Source: Xanthostigma xanthostigma (Eukaryota; Arthropoda; Insecta; Raphidioptera; Raphidiidae). Taken from it: a DNA stretch of 64,000 nt. Below the pieces are notes generated by a model. It was not told the origin of the DNA, searched no databases, and saw only the letters and a program-made list of their open reading frames with translations. The stretch is from NCBI GenBank assembly GCA_963575645.1, contig OY754466.1:4938001-5002000 (forward strand). The letters run 5' to 3'. Positions within the stretch are counted from its first letter, which is position 1, and each line of letters begins with the position of its first letter. Shown here in pieces: positions 11,303-22,693 of the stretch. The position numbers and the translations under genes were made by a program.

Positions 11303-11401
11303 AACAAGAAAAAAACGTTGTGCCCGACTAATTAAAAAGATATTTAATATATTTCATTAAATATCTTTTTAATTAGTCGGGCACAACGTTTTTTTTTGTT
11401 T
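11303..11401. repeat. Near-perfect long hairpin
   Basis: Arms of about 40 bp, aacgttgtgcccgactaatt and onward against its exact complement ending gggcacaacgtt, enclose a loop of about 10 nt (atatttc). The arms look essentially identical, which implies recent origin or conversion. Confidence 0.9.
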
Positions 11402-11508
11402 CCTAAACTTTTTCGCCTGCGTCCTTAGAAGTAACAAAATTGTCTCGAAATTAATAATTTATTAAATTTAAGTGTGCTTAAGTGTCAATTTTAATGTGCT
11501 CATAATTA

Positions 11509-11951
11509 GGCTTTTGAAAAAAAAATAATTATCGATTTTTTATTGTATTTTAAAACTTTATTATAAATAATATTGATAATCAATGCGAAAAACTTTCAAA
11601 AAACTTTTTTTAAATTAATTATAAGCAATTTAAAATGGATAAAATAATAAAAAAAATCACGTGACTGCAAACGCACTAAAATTGTTTTTGACAGTTGTGA
11701 CGTCATAATGGTAAAATGTATATACGCAGTATACTATCAATGGCTTCTACATGTGTATTGATTAAAACATTATGACGTCACATTATGTTCGGAAAATGTC
11801 GGCGCGTTCTCGGAACTGGGTACAAAAATTTATTTTTAATTTGATATAACTTTTGAATTATAACGAAAATAAAAAAAAGAAAAAGAGTTTTGTTATAAAA
11901 CTTATATACCATCTTTCCATTTATGACAAAAAAAAATCATTCAAAAGCCCA
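11509..11951. repeat. Possible TIR element with an inner TGACGTCA palindrome
   Basis: The outer ends GGCTTTTGAA and TTCAAAAGCC are inverted. Inside, gtgacgtcataatg at 11697 is inverted as cattatgacgtcac at 11772-11786, around tataccgcag-like spacer sequence. The outer pair is short and may be chance. The inner pair is solid. Confidence 0.45.
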
Positions 11952-11959
11952 ATTGTCGT

Positions 11960-12365
11960 CCGCTGAATGGTATAGCCTTGTACATTTAGAAATCGCTCTT
12001 TGCTCGACGACTTTCCCCACTTACATCAGAGTTGAGTCAGCGGGGCCCTCTAAGAGTCGAAGGCTCCGCGGTCCCCAGTTTGGGAAACGCTGATATAGCA
12101 ACTTAAAGAACCACCACTGTAGAATATAATATTTGGGTCACTTTTACAGTCGAATGGTTATCCACCCAAACCTTACAGCAACCAACACAAACACGAGACA
12201 GTCTTCTGTTCGACACGTGGAAGATGAAACAAACGAATCACGTCCAGCTTGGCACGTCCACCAAACACTTATATAACAGAGCGATTATCGTAAAGCTTGC
12301 GTTAGATAATCAAAGCTCTATTTTTTTTAACTGAGTGTGAAGAAACAAAAGAAATTATATTATAT
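11960..12365. other. Mostly unassigned; hAT-like fragment
   Basis: ggtccccagtttgggaaacg at about 12072 resembles the common hAT end in insects, but no partner end or duplication was found. The rest is unrecognised. Confidence 0.35.
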
Positions 12366-12366
12366 A

Positions 12367-13004
12367 GCGGTCCCGTCCGGTTTCACCCGGGTGTAAAAGA
12401 ACGAATGGGGAAGGGAGGAACATGAGTACACACATTCACCTTAGTTTACCGAGATGAATGTTGTGTCCAAATTTCATGATGATCGGAGTTACCGTTCAAA
12501 AGTTTTTGTCGATAAAAAGCAGTATTTATACTTCTTTTAACTAATAATTTTTTTTTTAAATTAATTAAATAAAATTAAAATAAATTTAAATATAAGCCTT
12601 AGAAGAAAGCAATGTAGAAAACAAAAAAAAAATAAAAATATATTCCCCCAATGTGTGGCTTGAACCCAGGACCCTGATATTGAAAGTCGCGTACTCTACC
12701 GATTGAGCCAGTCGGCGCTGGGTGTACACAGTGCTTAATATGAGTATATTTAGTTAGTGCATTTCACCTAAATATAAGCTTATTTTTGAGATACATTTGG
12801 AACATTTTTCATTAATGCTCCGTTCCTAATGGCCGTAGCGTGATTTTATAATATAGCCTATAGCCTTCCTCGATAAATGGGCTATCCAACAAAAATTTTT
12901 TTTTTCGATTTGAACCAGTAGTTCCTGAGATTAGCGCATTCAAACAAACAAACAAACAAATAAACAAACAAACTCTTCAGCTTTATATATTAATATAGAT
13001 AGAT
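12367..13004 (+). mobile_element. RTE-like 3' end with nested tRNA-Lys-like element
   Basis: It opens cggtcccgtccggtttcacc, contains ttaccgttcaaaagtttttg and gatagcctatag-type sequence, then cagtagttcctgagattagc and cttcagctttatatattaat. This matches the uninterrupted copy at 17412-17758. Between 12512 and about 12783 it is split by a tRNA-headed insert at the same position as in the copy at 53461-54196. Confidence 0.8.
12512..12783 (-). mobile_element. tRNA-Lys-derived nested element N1
   Basis: On the minus strand, 12649-12716 reads ggctcaatcggtagagtacg (A box) and tcctgggttcaagccacac (B box). These are clearly descended from tRNA-Lys(CUU), but the anticodon stem and acceptor no longer pair. 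About 55 bp of leader precede it, and an A-rich region with gaagaaagcaatgtagaaaa follows. It is shared with N2 at 53609-53992. Confidence 0.75.
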
Positions 13005-13085
13005 GTGGGAAATAATTCCGTTTGCTTTTGTCTTACTTGTTTGTTATTTACAGCTATACTAATATTATAAAGAGAATATAGTATA

Positions 13086-13360
13086 TTACACCACAAGGAC
13101 CGAAAGTGTGATATTCTTGCCATGCGCGCAATGATGCCTGAGGTGAGACCGAGGACATCATGCCGCAAAGGGCAAGATATCACAATTTCGGCCAGTGTGA
13201 TGTATACTATTTTTTTCATAGTTCGGTCGTAAGCTCGCTTATTAAGTATATTAACTAATTAATTACTTATTAATTACATAAAAACGCAGATACATTCCAA
13301 GCAAGAAGCTTTGATGTTTTACGTAAAAACACGAATGACAGCTGTTCGCGATTATTAGCT
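13086..13360 (+). repeat. Foldback repeat, copy 1 of two
   Basis: gtatattacaccacaaggac is inverted at ccagtgtgatgtatac, with inner arms agtgtgatattcttgcc and ggcaagatatcacaattt. The right flank (cagatacattccaagcaaga ... acagctgttcgcgattatta) is shared in inverted orientation with 55195-55446. Confidence 0.75.
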
Positions 13361-13423
13361 AAAATGTATCTAATAGGGTTGCTATGGAAACGATATCTAA
13401 ACAACAGTTGATTGGTTGTTTTT

Positions 13424-13640
13424 GCTTTAGTATATCTTTTCGTTTTGAGGTATACGCCGAATCCAAAAAACATATTTTTAAAAAAAGCTCTGTGCGTCCG
13501 TTAGTCTGTGAATTATTATTATTATTATTAATTGAATACTAGCCATTATCCGCGTCACCTCACGCGATATCAGAAATTTTATTCTTTTTATTACCTATAT
13601 CTAATGTCAATATTTTTGTAGTTAAGTTTTCTGAATATTT
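13424..13640 (+). repeat. Family F fragment
   Basis: cttttcgttttgaggtatac, tctgtgcgtccgttagtctg and actagccattatccgcgtca are present. An (ATT)n tract at 13505-13532 joins two parts that lie about 360 bp apart in the copy at 1714. Confidence 0.65.
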
Positions 13641-13909
13641 CTTCTGTCGTAGGTACTCGTGAAACGTTGGCTTTATCAATCGAGTTTGAAAGGTTGGCTC
13701 CACTGTGACAGCAGATGTTGCATGCACTGTGCGACTGTGACAATGCTACCAACAGTCACAGCTACCAACTAACGATATTACCTACGTATTATTTAGTTTG
13801 AGATCTCATTTCTAATATCACTTGCTTATTGTGTTACTTGTAAGGCAGCTTTTCTCAATGCCAATAATCGTTTTCTACCATTATTACTGTCGCTTATTAT
13901 AATAGTGCT

Positions 13910-14040
13910 TGTATCCATATATTTAATAACTTCTATATTGCTAGTGGTCGTAAGTGGAAGCGTGGCACATGAAGTGAGACAGCAAATAACTGTTTTTCTA
14001 TCTCTTTCTTTTTACTTAACCCGTTGTGCGCAAGTATATT
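13910..14040 (-). mobile_element. MITE M, half copy
   Basis: It carries the terminal repeat catatatttaataacttcta and tattgctag, then the complement of the right half of the copies at 23257 and 48861 (ggaagcgtggcacatgaagt, ctatctctttctttttactt). The other half is missing. Confidence 0.65.
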
Positions 14041-14482
14041 GTCTCAAAACCTCCATTATTTGAAATCTCAACCCTTTATGGGCGCTATGTGCAAGGAGGC
14101 GGAGTTACAAATTTATCGATGCGAGCGTTTGTGGTGAGCACTAGGGGAAACTTCAACCTCAAATTTTCCGTATGTCAGTGAGCAATGTTTATTAAAAGTA
14201 AAAATAGTTATAATTTTATGAAGTTTTTTAATTACAAAGAAAACATGGGCAAAACTAACCGATCCTAAAATGCTTGATGTGTTCCGGACTGTTGTGCTGA
14301 TGGCGAATTAAGTAAAATAAAAACCATTGGCGCCATAATTTGATGTTCCGCTGTCAGTGTAAACTAATTAATTATTTATATATTTACGTCATAATTGATA
14401 AATAAATAATTCTCACGTACCTTTTATGTTATGCTATTTATATAATAGTTTACAATCTGAATGTTATGATACCTATATAAAA
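14041..14482. other. Unassigned
   Basis: No frame, tRNA fold or shared repeat was recognised. Confidence 0.4.
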
Positions 14483-15187
14483 TTAAGGAGGTTGATCCGT
14501 TACAGTCCCAATCAAAAGTAAGTCGAATTCTAAATGGGAACTTTTCCATAATTTCCATAATTTACAAAAGGTTGTAAGTCGATGATACCAATAAATTATT
14601 GTCATAAAGGCATAAATAAATATTTTTTTTTCATTATTAATTAATTATTTCTAACTTTTGAATTTTTTGTACAAAGTTAGGCTAAAAAAGTAAATTTATG
14701 TAAATATCTGTATTTTACATATTTTTTGCAGTAAATAATTAAAAAAAGAAATTAGAAGTAATACAAATTAAAATTAAAACATTAAAAAGTTGAAAATTCA
14801 GTTAAAATTGTTAAAATTGTCAAGAATAAAAGTCCATAATCGAAAAGTGCCACTGTTTAATAATTTTTTTTATTGATTAAAAGTCTCCGAATTAAATTGG
14901 AAAAAATATTAAAATATGCGTAAGACATCGATGCTTTACATAGTTAGTTTTCGGAACTGCAGACATTACCTATTTGGTTATTTGCAAAAAAATAAAATGA
15001 ACAGTTTGCATGCTAGGTTGACATTTTTTTCCATAAGACTACATGTAAAAGTTTTTTTTTATTTTTAACTTTATAAATCTCCTAATGATTTTATTTTTTA
15101 CAGAAAATTTTGTCATAAAAAAATCTATTAAAAAAACTTTATTTCAGATTTTTTCATTATCTTCGTAAAACGGCTCAACCTCCTTAA
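14483..15187 (+). mobile_element. piggyBac-like non-autonomous element P1
   Basis: It begins TTAAGGAGGTTGATCCGTTA and ends CGGCTCAACCTCCTTAA. The TTAA at both edges (14483-14486, 15184-15187) is the piggyBac target, and GGAGGTTGA(T/G)CCG is the terminal inverted repeat. Total length is 705 bp, with no transposase frame. P2 (inverted) and P3 are similar over their whole length. Confidence 0.85.
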
Positions 15188-15336
15188 TCAGTATTCCTTA
15201 TTACATTTTTTTTGACACATCATGGCCAACTAAAGTTTTTGACTTATCACCATAGCAAACATGTCGCGATTTCCATAAAAAGTGAGTTCAATAAGTCTCT
15301 ATTACCCACTAGCGGCGCTAGTAGGCTTCGTGCATA

Positions 15337-15576
15337 CAGCCTATAGCTCGAAATAATCAGTCCCTACAAGCTATTTCGGTACATATTTTCCCTCCATAAC
15401 TCGAAAAAGTGAATTAGATGTCTGTATCCCGAACATTGCAACTCAAAATTAAACCTCTACATGTCGAATATTTCCTTACAAAATCCGCTTAAGTCAAAAT
15501 TCTTCATAAGTCTAAAAAAACTATAACTCGACATTTTTAGCGTCTCGCTTGAAATTCGACTTATAGAGGTTCTACT
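15337..15576. mobile_element. Small pogo/Tigger-like MITE, TA target
   Basis: The right end GACTTATAGAGGTTCTACTG, followed by TA, is typical of Tigger-like insect elements. The left end CAGCCTATAGCTCGAA, preceded by TA, matches it after a short deletion. The interior has repeated 'actcgaca'/'gtcgaata' units. It sits in the gap between P1 and P2. Confidence 0.55.
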
Positions 15577-15623
15577 GTATTTGTATTTATAATCTCCGAT
15601 TAGAGAACGGCTTTCTCACTCAC

Positions 15624-16321
15624 TTAAGGAGGTTGAGCCATTTTACTTAGATAATGAAACAAATCTGAAATAAAGTTTTTTTAATAGATTTTTATATGAC
15701 AAAATTTTCTGTAAAAAATTCAAAATCATTAGGAGATTTATAAAGTTAAAAATTTAAAAAAACTTTTACATGTAGTCTTATGGAAAATATGTCAACCTAG
15801 CATGCAAACGGTACATTTTAATTTTTTGCAAATAACCAAATAATGTCAGCAGTTCCGAAAACTAACTATGTAAAGCATCGATGTCTTACGCATATTTTAA
15901 TATCTTTTCCAATTTAATTAGGAGACTTTTAATCAATAAAAACAATTATTAAACCTTAGCACTTTTCGATTGTGGACTTTTATTCTTGACAATTTTAACA
16001 ATTTTAACTGAATTTTCAACTTTTTATTGATTTAATTTTAATTGTTATTACTTCTAATTTCTTTTTTAATTATTTACTGCAACAAATATGTAAAATACAG
16101 ATATTTACATAAATTTATTTTTTTTAACCTAACTTTGTACAAAATCTTCAAAAGTTAGTCGATTAAAATATTAAAAAAATTATTTATTTATGCCTTTATG
16201 ACAATATATAATTTATTGGTATCATCGACTTGTAACTTTTTGTAAAAATTTATTATGGAAAAGTTCCCATTTAGAATTCGACTTACTTTTGATTGGGACT
16301 GTAACGCATCAACCTTCTTAA
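15624..16321 (-). mobile_element. piggyBac-like non-autonomous element P2
   Basis: Inverted copy of P1, from TTAAGGAGGTTGAGCC at 15624 to catcaaccttcTTAA at 16318-16321. The interior follows P1 throughout with scattered substitutions and small indels. Together with P1 it makes arms of about 700 bp with a 436-bp spacer. Confidence 0.85.
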
Positions 16322-16767
16322 TGGCCTTTTTTTTCAAAATAAAACTACAGACAAAAGGCCGATTTTATCTCTGCTTAAATCCAGTCTTATAGAAATCAAA
16401 TAATATTACTGAAAAGCTGACGACGTCGAATTTTTAACAAAATCAATAGATGAATAAAATTATCTGCACTAACCACTCAACTTTTCTTTTACTGACGTCA
16501 CTTGAATCGAACTCGGAAATTTTTACAAGAGATGACATTCGGGGCGTGAGAGCTTTTCAAATAACATCAATTTGAATTTCATAGACAATAAGTGAAATTG
16601 CGCATAAGCATTTTTATTCTCTATATCTCTCTATTGACGTCTTACTGGCTTGTCTGCTACTCTAATATACAGGTTGCGACAAAAAATATTGTCGAGAATA
16701 ATTTTAATAATCGAAAGGTTTGCTATTTGAACGATTTATTCGAAATTATTATTTCGCAAGATGTATG
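16322..16767. other. Unassigned
   Basis: tgaatcgaactcgg at about 16502 resembles a B box complement, but the order of boxes is wrong for a tRNA. No other feature was seen. Confidence 0.4.
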
Positions 16768-17226
16768 CAGTGCCGGATTAATCATTAGGCCTAGGTGCCC
16801 CGCATCGACTAGGGGCCCGTGCACGCACCAAGAAAAAAAACTTTGCATTGAACGAAAATTTTATTTGAAAATTTGTATGAAATATCCCAACAACAATATT
16901 ATTTTCTTTCGTTGTTTATTGTAATTTATTGTATTTAACACGATAAAATTTAAAATAACTACGTCACGTCTCATTTCTCTTTCCTGACCCATCAAAAAAC
17001 CTGGATCATCAATTATCTATAACCTATTCATTATTACCATTTCAATAAAGCTAACGAGTCAGGTAAGGTGATGCTGCAGCATCTAGTCAAAGTAATCATG
17101 TTGTTACAATATCACATAAGACATTGAAGTAGCAGGATGCCTGGAGCCGATCATCTGGAAGTTACTCACATCCCTTCAACCTGATTGCATTGCCTAGGGG
17201 CCAGGATAGGGTTAAACCCGGGCCCG
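16768..17226 (+). mobile_element. hAT non-autonomous element, CAGTGCCGGATTAA type
   Basis: A perfect 8-bp duplication GATGTATG (16760-16767 and 17227-17234) brackets CAGTGCCGGATTAATC on the left and gttaaacccgggcccg on the right. The left end is typical of hAT elements and the right end has decayed. Inner 'aggggcc'/'ggcccg' repeats lie near both ends. There is no coding sequence. Confidence 0.88.
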
Positions 17227-17411
17227 GATGTATGATAATAATGCGAGGTATGAATGTTTCGACTCTCGAATGAATTTGATCTCCATTTTAATTATATTAT
17301 CAGTCTTGAGAGAGTTACCTTAAATATTTCCTAGTACAGATATAAAAATATAAAACCCTCAAAAAACTAAATTCCAATAAAAAATGGATTCCGTCAATAT
17401 TCTTATATATA

Positions 17412-17758
17412 CGGTCCCGCCCGGTTTCACCCGGGTGATAAAAGAACGAATAGGGGGAAGGACATGAGTACGTACATTCATTCTAGTTTACCGAGATGAA
17501 TGTTGTATCCACATTTCATGATGATCGGAGTTACGGTTCAAAAGTTTTTGTCGGACGGACAAATTTTCAGTTACAACATTTTTCATTAATGCTCCGCTCC
17601 TATTGGTTGTGGCGTGATATTATATAGCCTATAGCCTTCCTCGAAAAATGGGCTATTCAACAAAAAAAATTTTTTTAATTCGAACCAGTAGTTCCTGAGA
17701 TTAGCGCGTTCAACCATATAAACAAACAAACTCTTCAGCTTTATATATTAGTATAGAT
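17412..17758 (+). mobile_element. RTE-like 3' end, uninterrupted copy
   Basis: It runs from cggtcccgcccggtttcacc through gtttttgtcggacggacaaa, tcctattggttgtggcgtga and gagattagcgcgttcaacca to cttcagctttatatattagt. It supplies the empty site for the insert at 12512 and 53609. Confidence 0.8.
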
Positions 17759-18204
17759 ATGCACCCAGTTAATGACACATTGCGAGAGCAACTGTCATGG
17801 CGTCGGTTCGGTCTTGCTCATATTTTAGCGACAAGAAAATTAGGATCAATGCATCACGCAACACAAATAATGTAATTTCATTGCTAGCCATAAGTCTGTG
17901 TCCATAAGTAATATTAGTTTCCTTCTGTTGGCCATTATTTATTTATACTATATATATATATGACGTCCAGAAATAAAAAAAAAGAACACGGCGAATAATA
18001 GTGCCTTTTTTGTGATTGTTCTCGGAGAAGTGAACTTGGACACTAAAATTCAGACATCGGTGTGGGAAAAGAACTTTAGTACACGCGAAAAATAATTGCT
18101 TCTAAGGTAAGATCTCGGAGAAGAGAATCCACAAATAAAACGTCTAGTTGATTCACAATAGGGTATTTTGCACCATGTAAGAAAAAATCTAATAATACAT
18201 ATTT
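17759..18204. other. Unassigned
   Basis: Nothing recognised apart from a short TA run near 17948. Confidence 0.4.
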
Positions 18205-18503
18205 TTAACACTTTGACGGACAAACCGGCTTAGACCGTCATAAATAAAACTTAAAAAGTTTGACACGACGGCTGAAGCCGTCGTATACTACGGAACGTTT
18301 TATAACCAGACGAGTGTAGCAGTCTATTTTCTAGTGTAGAATACATACCCTGTGTGCTTTGTGTCACCGTACAAATATCTACTCAGGCAATATTGTCACA
18401 ACATAACAACTTATAAAAGTAATTCAATTTCAAACATATGAAAAAAACTATAGTGTCAAAATTGGAACAAAACTGAATTTTTAAGTGTCCGTCAAAGTGT
18501 TAA
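18205..18503. mobile_element. piggyBac-like MITE, CACTTTGACGGAC ends
   Basis: TTAACACTTTGACGGACA at 18205 is mirrored by GTCCGTCAAAGTGTTAA ending at 18503. The TTAA duplicates are at both edges. The interior holds the palindrome gacggctgaagccgtc. Length is 299 bp and it is non-coding. Confidence 0.88.
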
Positions 18504-19804
18504 TAGATTTTGTAAACGAGAAATGTTGATTTCTATTCCTAAAATAATGCACTATAAATTTTATAACTTAGTTTTAAGAATTTTATTTTTTAATCTGTTC
18601 TTCAAAAGTCTAAAACGGTGTACGCCATGTTGGATTCCGGCGTGACGTCACTTCGTCTGTAAACTACCTACGTTTATGTTGTGCTGTGTGTTATTTTGAA
18701 GTTATTTCAAGTTAGAATCAAGTTTACAGACTTTTATCCCGTATTTTATTGATTTCGCTTCATGGAAAACGGTTTCGCAAAAGCAAAAAGTACTAATCTA
18801 ACAAGGATAAATACGTTTAATAAATAAATAAAATTTTAGTAACTTGTATGCTTACTTAAATATTTTTAATTGTATCGTTATTATTTACAATCATAGTGAC
18901 GTCACGAGTAGTTTTCGCGCGAAAATTATTAAAAATAAATTAAAAGTCATTTTTATGGCACTATTCGGTTATAAAATATTATTATAAAAAGTGTAGTGCT
19001 CTTTGTCACTATAGGATTAATTTAAAACACTTTTCAAAAAATGGTGTAATGGCCTATTACGAAAACCAGATTCCCGAACAACAACGGCGTGAAGTTATCG
19101 TCAATCAAATCTGACAAACAAACGTACGCCTAGTTTACGCATCGTTGCAAGGTTCATGTTTTAATGTGATGACGTCAAATTATCGCTATTGACTGCACTG
19201 TTTGAATCAGATTAGGTTCACAACAGATGTTTGAAACATGCAATTGAAATTTCACATAAGATTGTGATTTTCTTCTGCCCAATCCTTATCAGAAATATAA
19301 ATTTTGATTTAGCGGAGCGACTTTGTAACTTGACTCATAAAAATACAAGCGAGATCTGCTGTTCAACTGCAGATATACCCAAAATAATCCTTCCCTAAAA
19401 TTCAAGGTCGTTGTCCTAAGGCGAACTATGAAAAAGGAAGGGTTATTTTATGATCAGACTATGACGAGTTAAACAGAGGGTTATGTGTTTCACAAGTCTA
19501 GATGCATGCGACTATATTTACGGATTATCGTCTGGAAACTAGACGACTGTATCATTTTTCTTTCATTTCTTTTTTGTTGAACATGTGCATTTGGGATGCT
19601 CTCTCTAATGCTGGGTTGCAGAAAGAAGTGTCAAAAATTCTCATTTGACAATGACCTTAGATTGTAATCGCATATAAAGAAAAGCATAGTAGAATTTTAA
19701 ATCGAAAAATAATTGATCGATTAAAACGATATTTATTTTAAACTAACCATCGTTCCTATTTTAATTTGTGGCAAGAAGCAGACGTCTTCGTGGCGAACTT
19801 TGCA
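18504..19804. other. Unassigned 1.3 kb
   Basis: It contains two TGACGTCA sites (18650, 18900) and a weak inverted repeat at 19382-19450 (aaataatccttccct / ggaagggttatttt). No protein-like frame was seen. Confidence 0.4.
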
Positions 19805-19805
19805 A

Positions 19806-19905
19806 TATATATGTTACGGTCAATGTCCGGAATCCGGGCAATGTCGACATTGACCGGTCAATGTCGACAATACCCGAGCCACATCGAGCAATGTTCGAAA
19901 TCGGA
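19806..19905. repeat. Half of a gttacggt-ended palindromic element
   Basis: It begins atatatgttacggtcaatgt, like the start of the palindrome at 24485, and contains the repeated gtcaatgtcgac palindrome. No matching second terminus follows. Confidence 0.45.
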
Positions 19906-19937
19906 CAAGGTTCAAAAAATGGATTTTTAAAGTGAAA

Positions 19938-20420
19938 CTTTTAGATTAGATTAGATTAGATTAGATTTTATTTACACATAACAGTACAGATTGTACATGT
20001 GACGTCAAAAACATTAAAAAATATAAAAATTCCAAGTAAATTATAGAATATTGCTTTTTTTAAAATTGATAGTTAAAAAATTCTTCAATGTTATAAAAAC
20101 AGTTTGCAGTTAAAAATGATTTCAATTGTTTTTTAAATTTTTCCATCTTTAAAATTTTAAAATCAAGAGGTATTTTATTATAAAGCTTAAGGGAAACATA
20201 TGTAAAATGTTTTTGTACAGTGGCTAATTTATGCAGTGGTAATGTTAACGAACTTTTATTTCTCGTTTCATAGTGATGAAAATCAGAATTTTTTTCCAAA
20301 TCTTTTATTTCTTTTTTAACATACACCAAGCAATGATATATATACGTAGCTGAAAGTGTCATTATTTTGTTGTTTATTCTATCGCCCCGAAATTTTCTGG
20401 CCGTCTGTTGCATGTCGCAT
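19938..20420 (-). mobile_element. 5'-truncated LINE copy
   Basis: The minus-strand element ends in a (TTAGA)n tract at 19943-19966 next to ttttatttacaca, which acts as the 3' tail. Upstream on the same strand lies the reverse transcriptase tail at 20060-20413. Its 5' edge is about 20420. No target duplication was found. Confidence 0.7.
20060..20413 (-). pseudogene. Non-LTR reverse transcriptase C-terminal fragment
   Basis: An intact 117-codon frame corresponds to the C-terminal part of Jockey/CR1-like pol proteins, downstream of the reverse transcriptase catalytic core. Landmarks: RKFRGDRINNKIMTLSATYI near the start, HHYETRNKSSLTLPLHK (the N/E-TRN motif), VSLKLYNKIPLDFK, and a final ...FLTANCFYNIEEFFNYQF. 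The catalytic YADD region is absent, so this is a truncated retrotransposon copy and not a host gene. The frame has stayed open, suggesting that it is younger than the relics at 7195 and 3199. Confidence 0.78.
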
Positions 20421-21066
20421 TACAAGCGGCCGCGGAATAGGGGTAAAGTGAAAGGCGTTCGGAGTAGGCGCTCGGTAGAGCAGCTAAGGCCAATATGGCG
20501 GCGCCCATGGTTAGCAACAGCTGACCATATAGTATGTATAACACATAGTCAGTCTGTCATGCGGGCAAGTGCTGTACAGTGTTTACATGTTTTTATTCGT
20601 GTATTCATGTGATATTGTTGTTTATAAATTATTAATCGTGATGGATAAGTGTCTACAATCCAATAAAAGTTTCACTTGCGTCGTGGTTTCTTAAAACCAC
20701 ACAACTGTTTTTTTATTAACATGAAACGCTGACATTTGATTGTATCTTGGACACAATATTGGACATTGGATATTAGACACATCACTAGGTGTTACGTTTC
20801 ATTTTAACACTAGTATTAAATTTGATAGGAAGTGACAAAAAATAGCACTACAAGTTATTTTTTCGATAACGGCGTACTTCACGGTTCGACGGACGCGCTT
20901 TAGAAACTTGTAACGCAGAACAAATAATGACTGCAGTGCGTGGCGCTGATATTATTGTTTTCCCGGCAACGATTTAGGCTTTTTCTGTTGATAATATGTT
21001 TTATTATTACGTATATACCGACTGTCCACTCATCGGTTGGCAAATATATAAAAACACGCTTTAAGT
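20421..21066. other. Unassigned
   Basis: A GC-richer patch (20430-20520) contains ggcgctcggtagagcagcta, reminiscent of a tRNA D arm, but no T arm follows. No gene was recognised. Confidence 0.35.
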
Positions 21067-21164
21067 CTATTGAAGTAAAAACTTCTTTATGTCCGAAGTC
21101 GAATGTTTAGTCGAAGACTCGATATTCGGGCGAATGTAGCCGAAGATAAAGCTTCGGTCATACT
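21067..21164 (+). repeat. 5' end of a Helentron-like element
   Basis: ctattgaagtaaaaacttct resembles the starts at 4729 and 60149. It is followed by repeated cgaa(g/t)-rich units and cut by the hAT insertion at 21165. Confidence 0.45.
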
Positions 21165-21449
21165 CAGCGTTGCCAGTAATTTTTTTTGCCAAGTCGGGAT
21201 TTTGGAACTCTTTGAGTGAAAACAGTGGGATTCTTTCGTCGAAAGCGGGACATAGTAAAATAAAACCGGTCAAGTGTGAGTCGGACTCGCACACGAAGGG
21301 TTCCGTACACTATGTACTTTTTAAATACTTTTTTAAAAGAAACAAGAGAGGCGCTATAACAATATGTAACCAGTGGGAGTATGCAAGTAGTTCAAGAATT
21401 TCAAGGCGTTTTTAAATTATAAACACTTTTTTTTACAAAAATTTCTTGT

Positions 21450-22010
21450 AGAATAAAATAATATAAAGTTTTGATAAATATACCATCATATCAAATAACA
21501 ACGTTACGGCAAATATCTCTGTTGCGCATGCGCCGATTTCCCCAAAAAAAATACAAAACTTTAGAATATTAAACCATTATGAAAAATATACCATTATTAT
21601 ATAAAAACAATGTTATAGCACATATCTCTTCTGCGCATGCGCCGCCTTTCCCCCTAAAACTTTTTACAAAACTTTCCTTTAAACCATTATGAAATATATA
21701 CCTACTATCATTAAATAAAACAACGTTATTGCATATATTTCTTTTGCGCATGCGCCAATTTTTCCCAAAAAAATTCCAAACTTTTGTAAACACAGATAGA
21801 ATAATAAACCGTTATGAAAAGTATGTCGTTATTATATAAATTATATAAAAAACAGCCTTATAGTATATATTTCTTCTACGCATGCGCTGATTTTTTTCAA
21901 AAATTTATTTTACAAAACTCCTGTAAAACAAAATAATATTACGAAAAGTATACTATTATCTTATAAAAACAACAATATAATATATATTTCTTTTGCGCTT
22001 GCGCCGACGT
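21450..22010. repeat. Five-fold degenerate tandem repeat, about 100-130 bp
   Basis: The marker gcgcatgcgcc, or a close variant, occurs at 21534, 21633, 21746, 21878 and 21995. Each is preceded by (c)atat(a/c)t(t/c)tcttc and followed by an A-run and acaaaactt. The marker is itself palindromic. The unit is the reverse complement of a single-copy segment in family F (1955-1995, 24330-24370). Confidence 0.8.
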
Positions 22011-22654
22011 CTCTCAAAAACAATAGGCCTCTTCATATTTGCATATTAAAAATCCTCCCAAAATTTGGTTTCATTCTGTTCATCCATGGTGTTGGAATGG
22101 TAAAAAATATCAAAAATGACGTTTGCATCTGTCAAAGCAATATGTTCTAATAATTAATTAATTAGTTATTCAAATCGTTAACTCAGTAGGCGTAGCATTT
22201 CACAAAATACTAATGTCAAAAGACTGACTAATATTTGAAATGACATTCATTTTTGAACAAATGCAATCTTTTTTTTTAAGACAAAACATACGCAATTTTT
22301 AAATTCCCATAGTACACTATGCAACAAACGAAGACAGACGATCCCCGTGTATGCTATGGATTAGACAAAATTGAATTTATACATTATATTTCTATATAAA
22401 GCTGTATAAAAAAAGTGTTTCGACGAATTCTGTTATACAAAATCTATGTAAAATTTTCTCCTCTTTCGTTTAAGACAGGTCTCGAAACGATCTGATTTAA
22501 ATTGAGCGAATTATAAGCAAAAAACTTAGTTTGCTCCTCTTTTGGGAGTTTTGGGGGGTTTTTAATTATTTGTTGTTCTAGCGGCAATAGAAATACATAC
22601 TCTGTGAAAATTTCAACTCTCTACCTATTACGGTTCTTGAGATACAGCCCGCTG

Positions 22655-22658
22655 ACAG

Positions 22659-22692
<34 letters not shown>
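22655..22692. repeat. (GACA)n microsatellite
   Basis: About nine near-perfect GACA/GACG units lie just inside the 3' end of the element at 21261-22752. Confidence 0.9.

Positions 22693-22693
<1 letters not shown>

Noticed and set aside
16470..16530. tRNA-like boxes near tgaatcgaactcgg
   Set aside because: The A-box-like and B-box-like stretches are in the wrong order on the minus strand, and no arms pair.
19943..19966. Telomere-like (TTAGA)n
   Set aside because: The insect telomere repeat is TTAGG. This short tract is the 3' tail of the LINE copy at 19938-20420.
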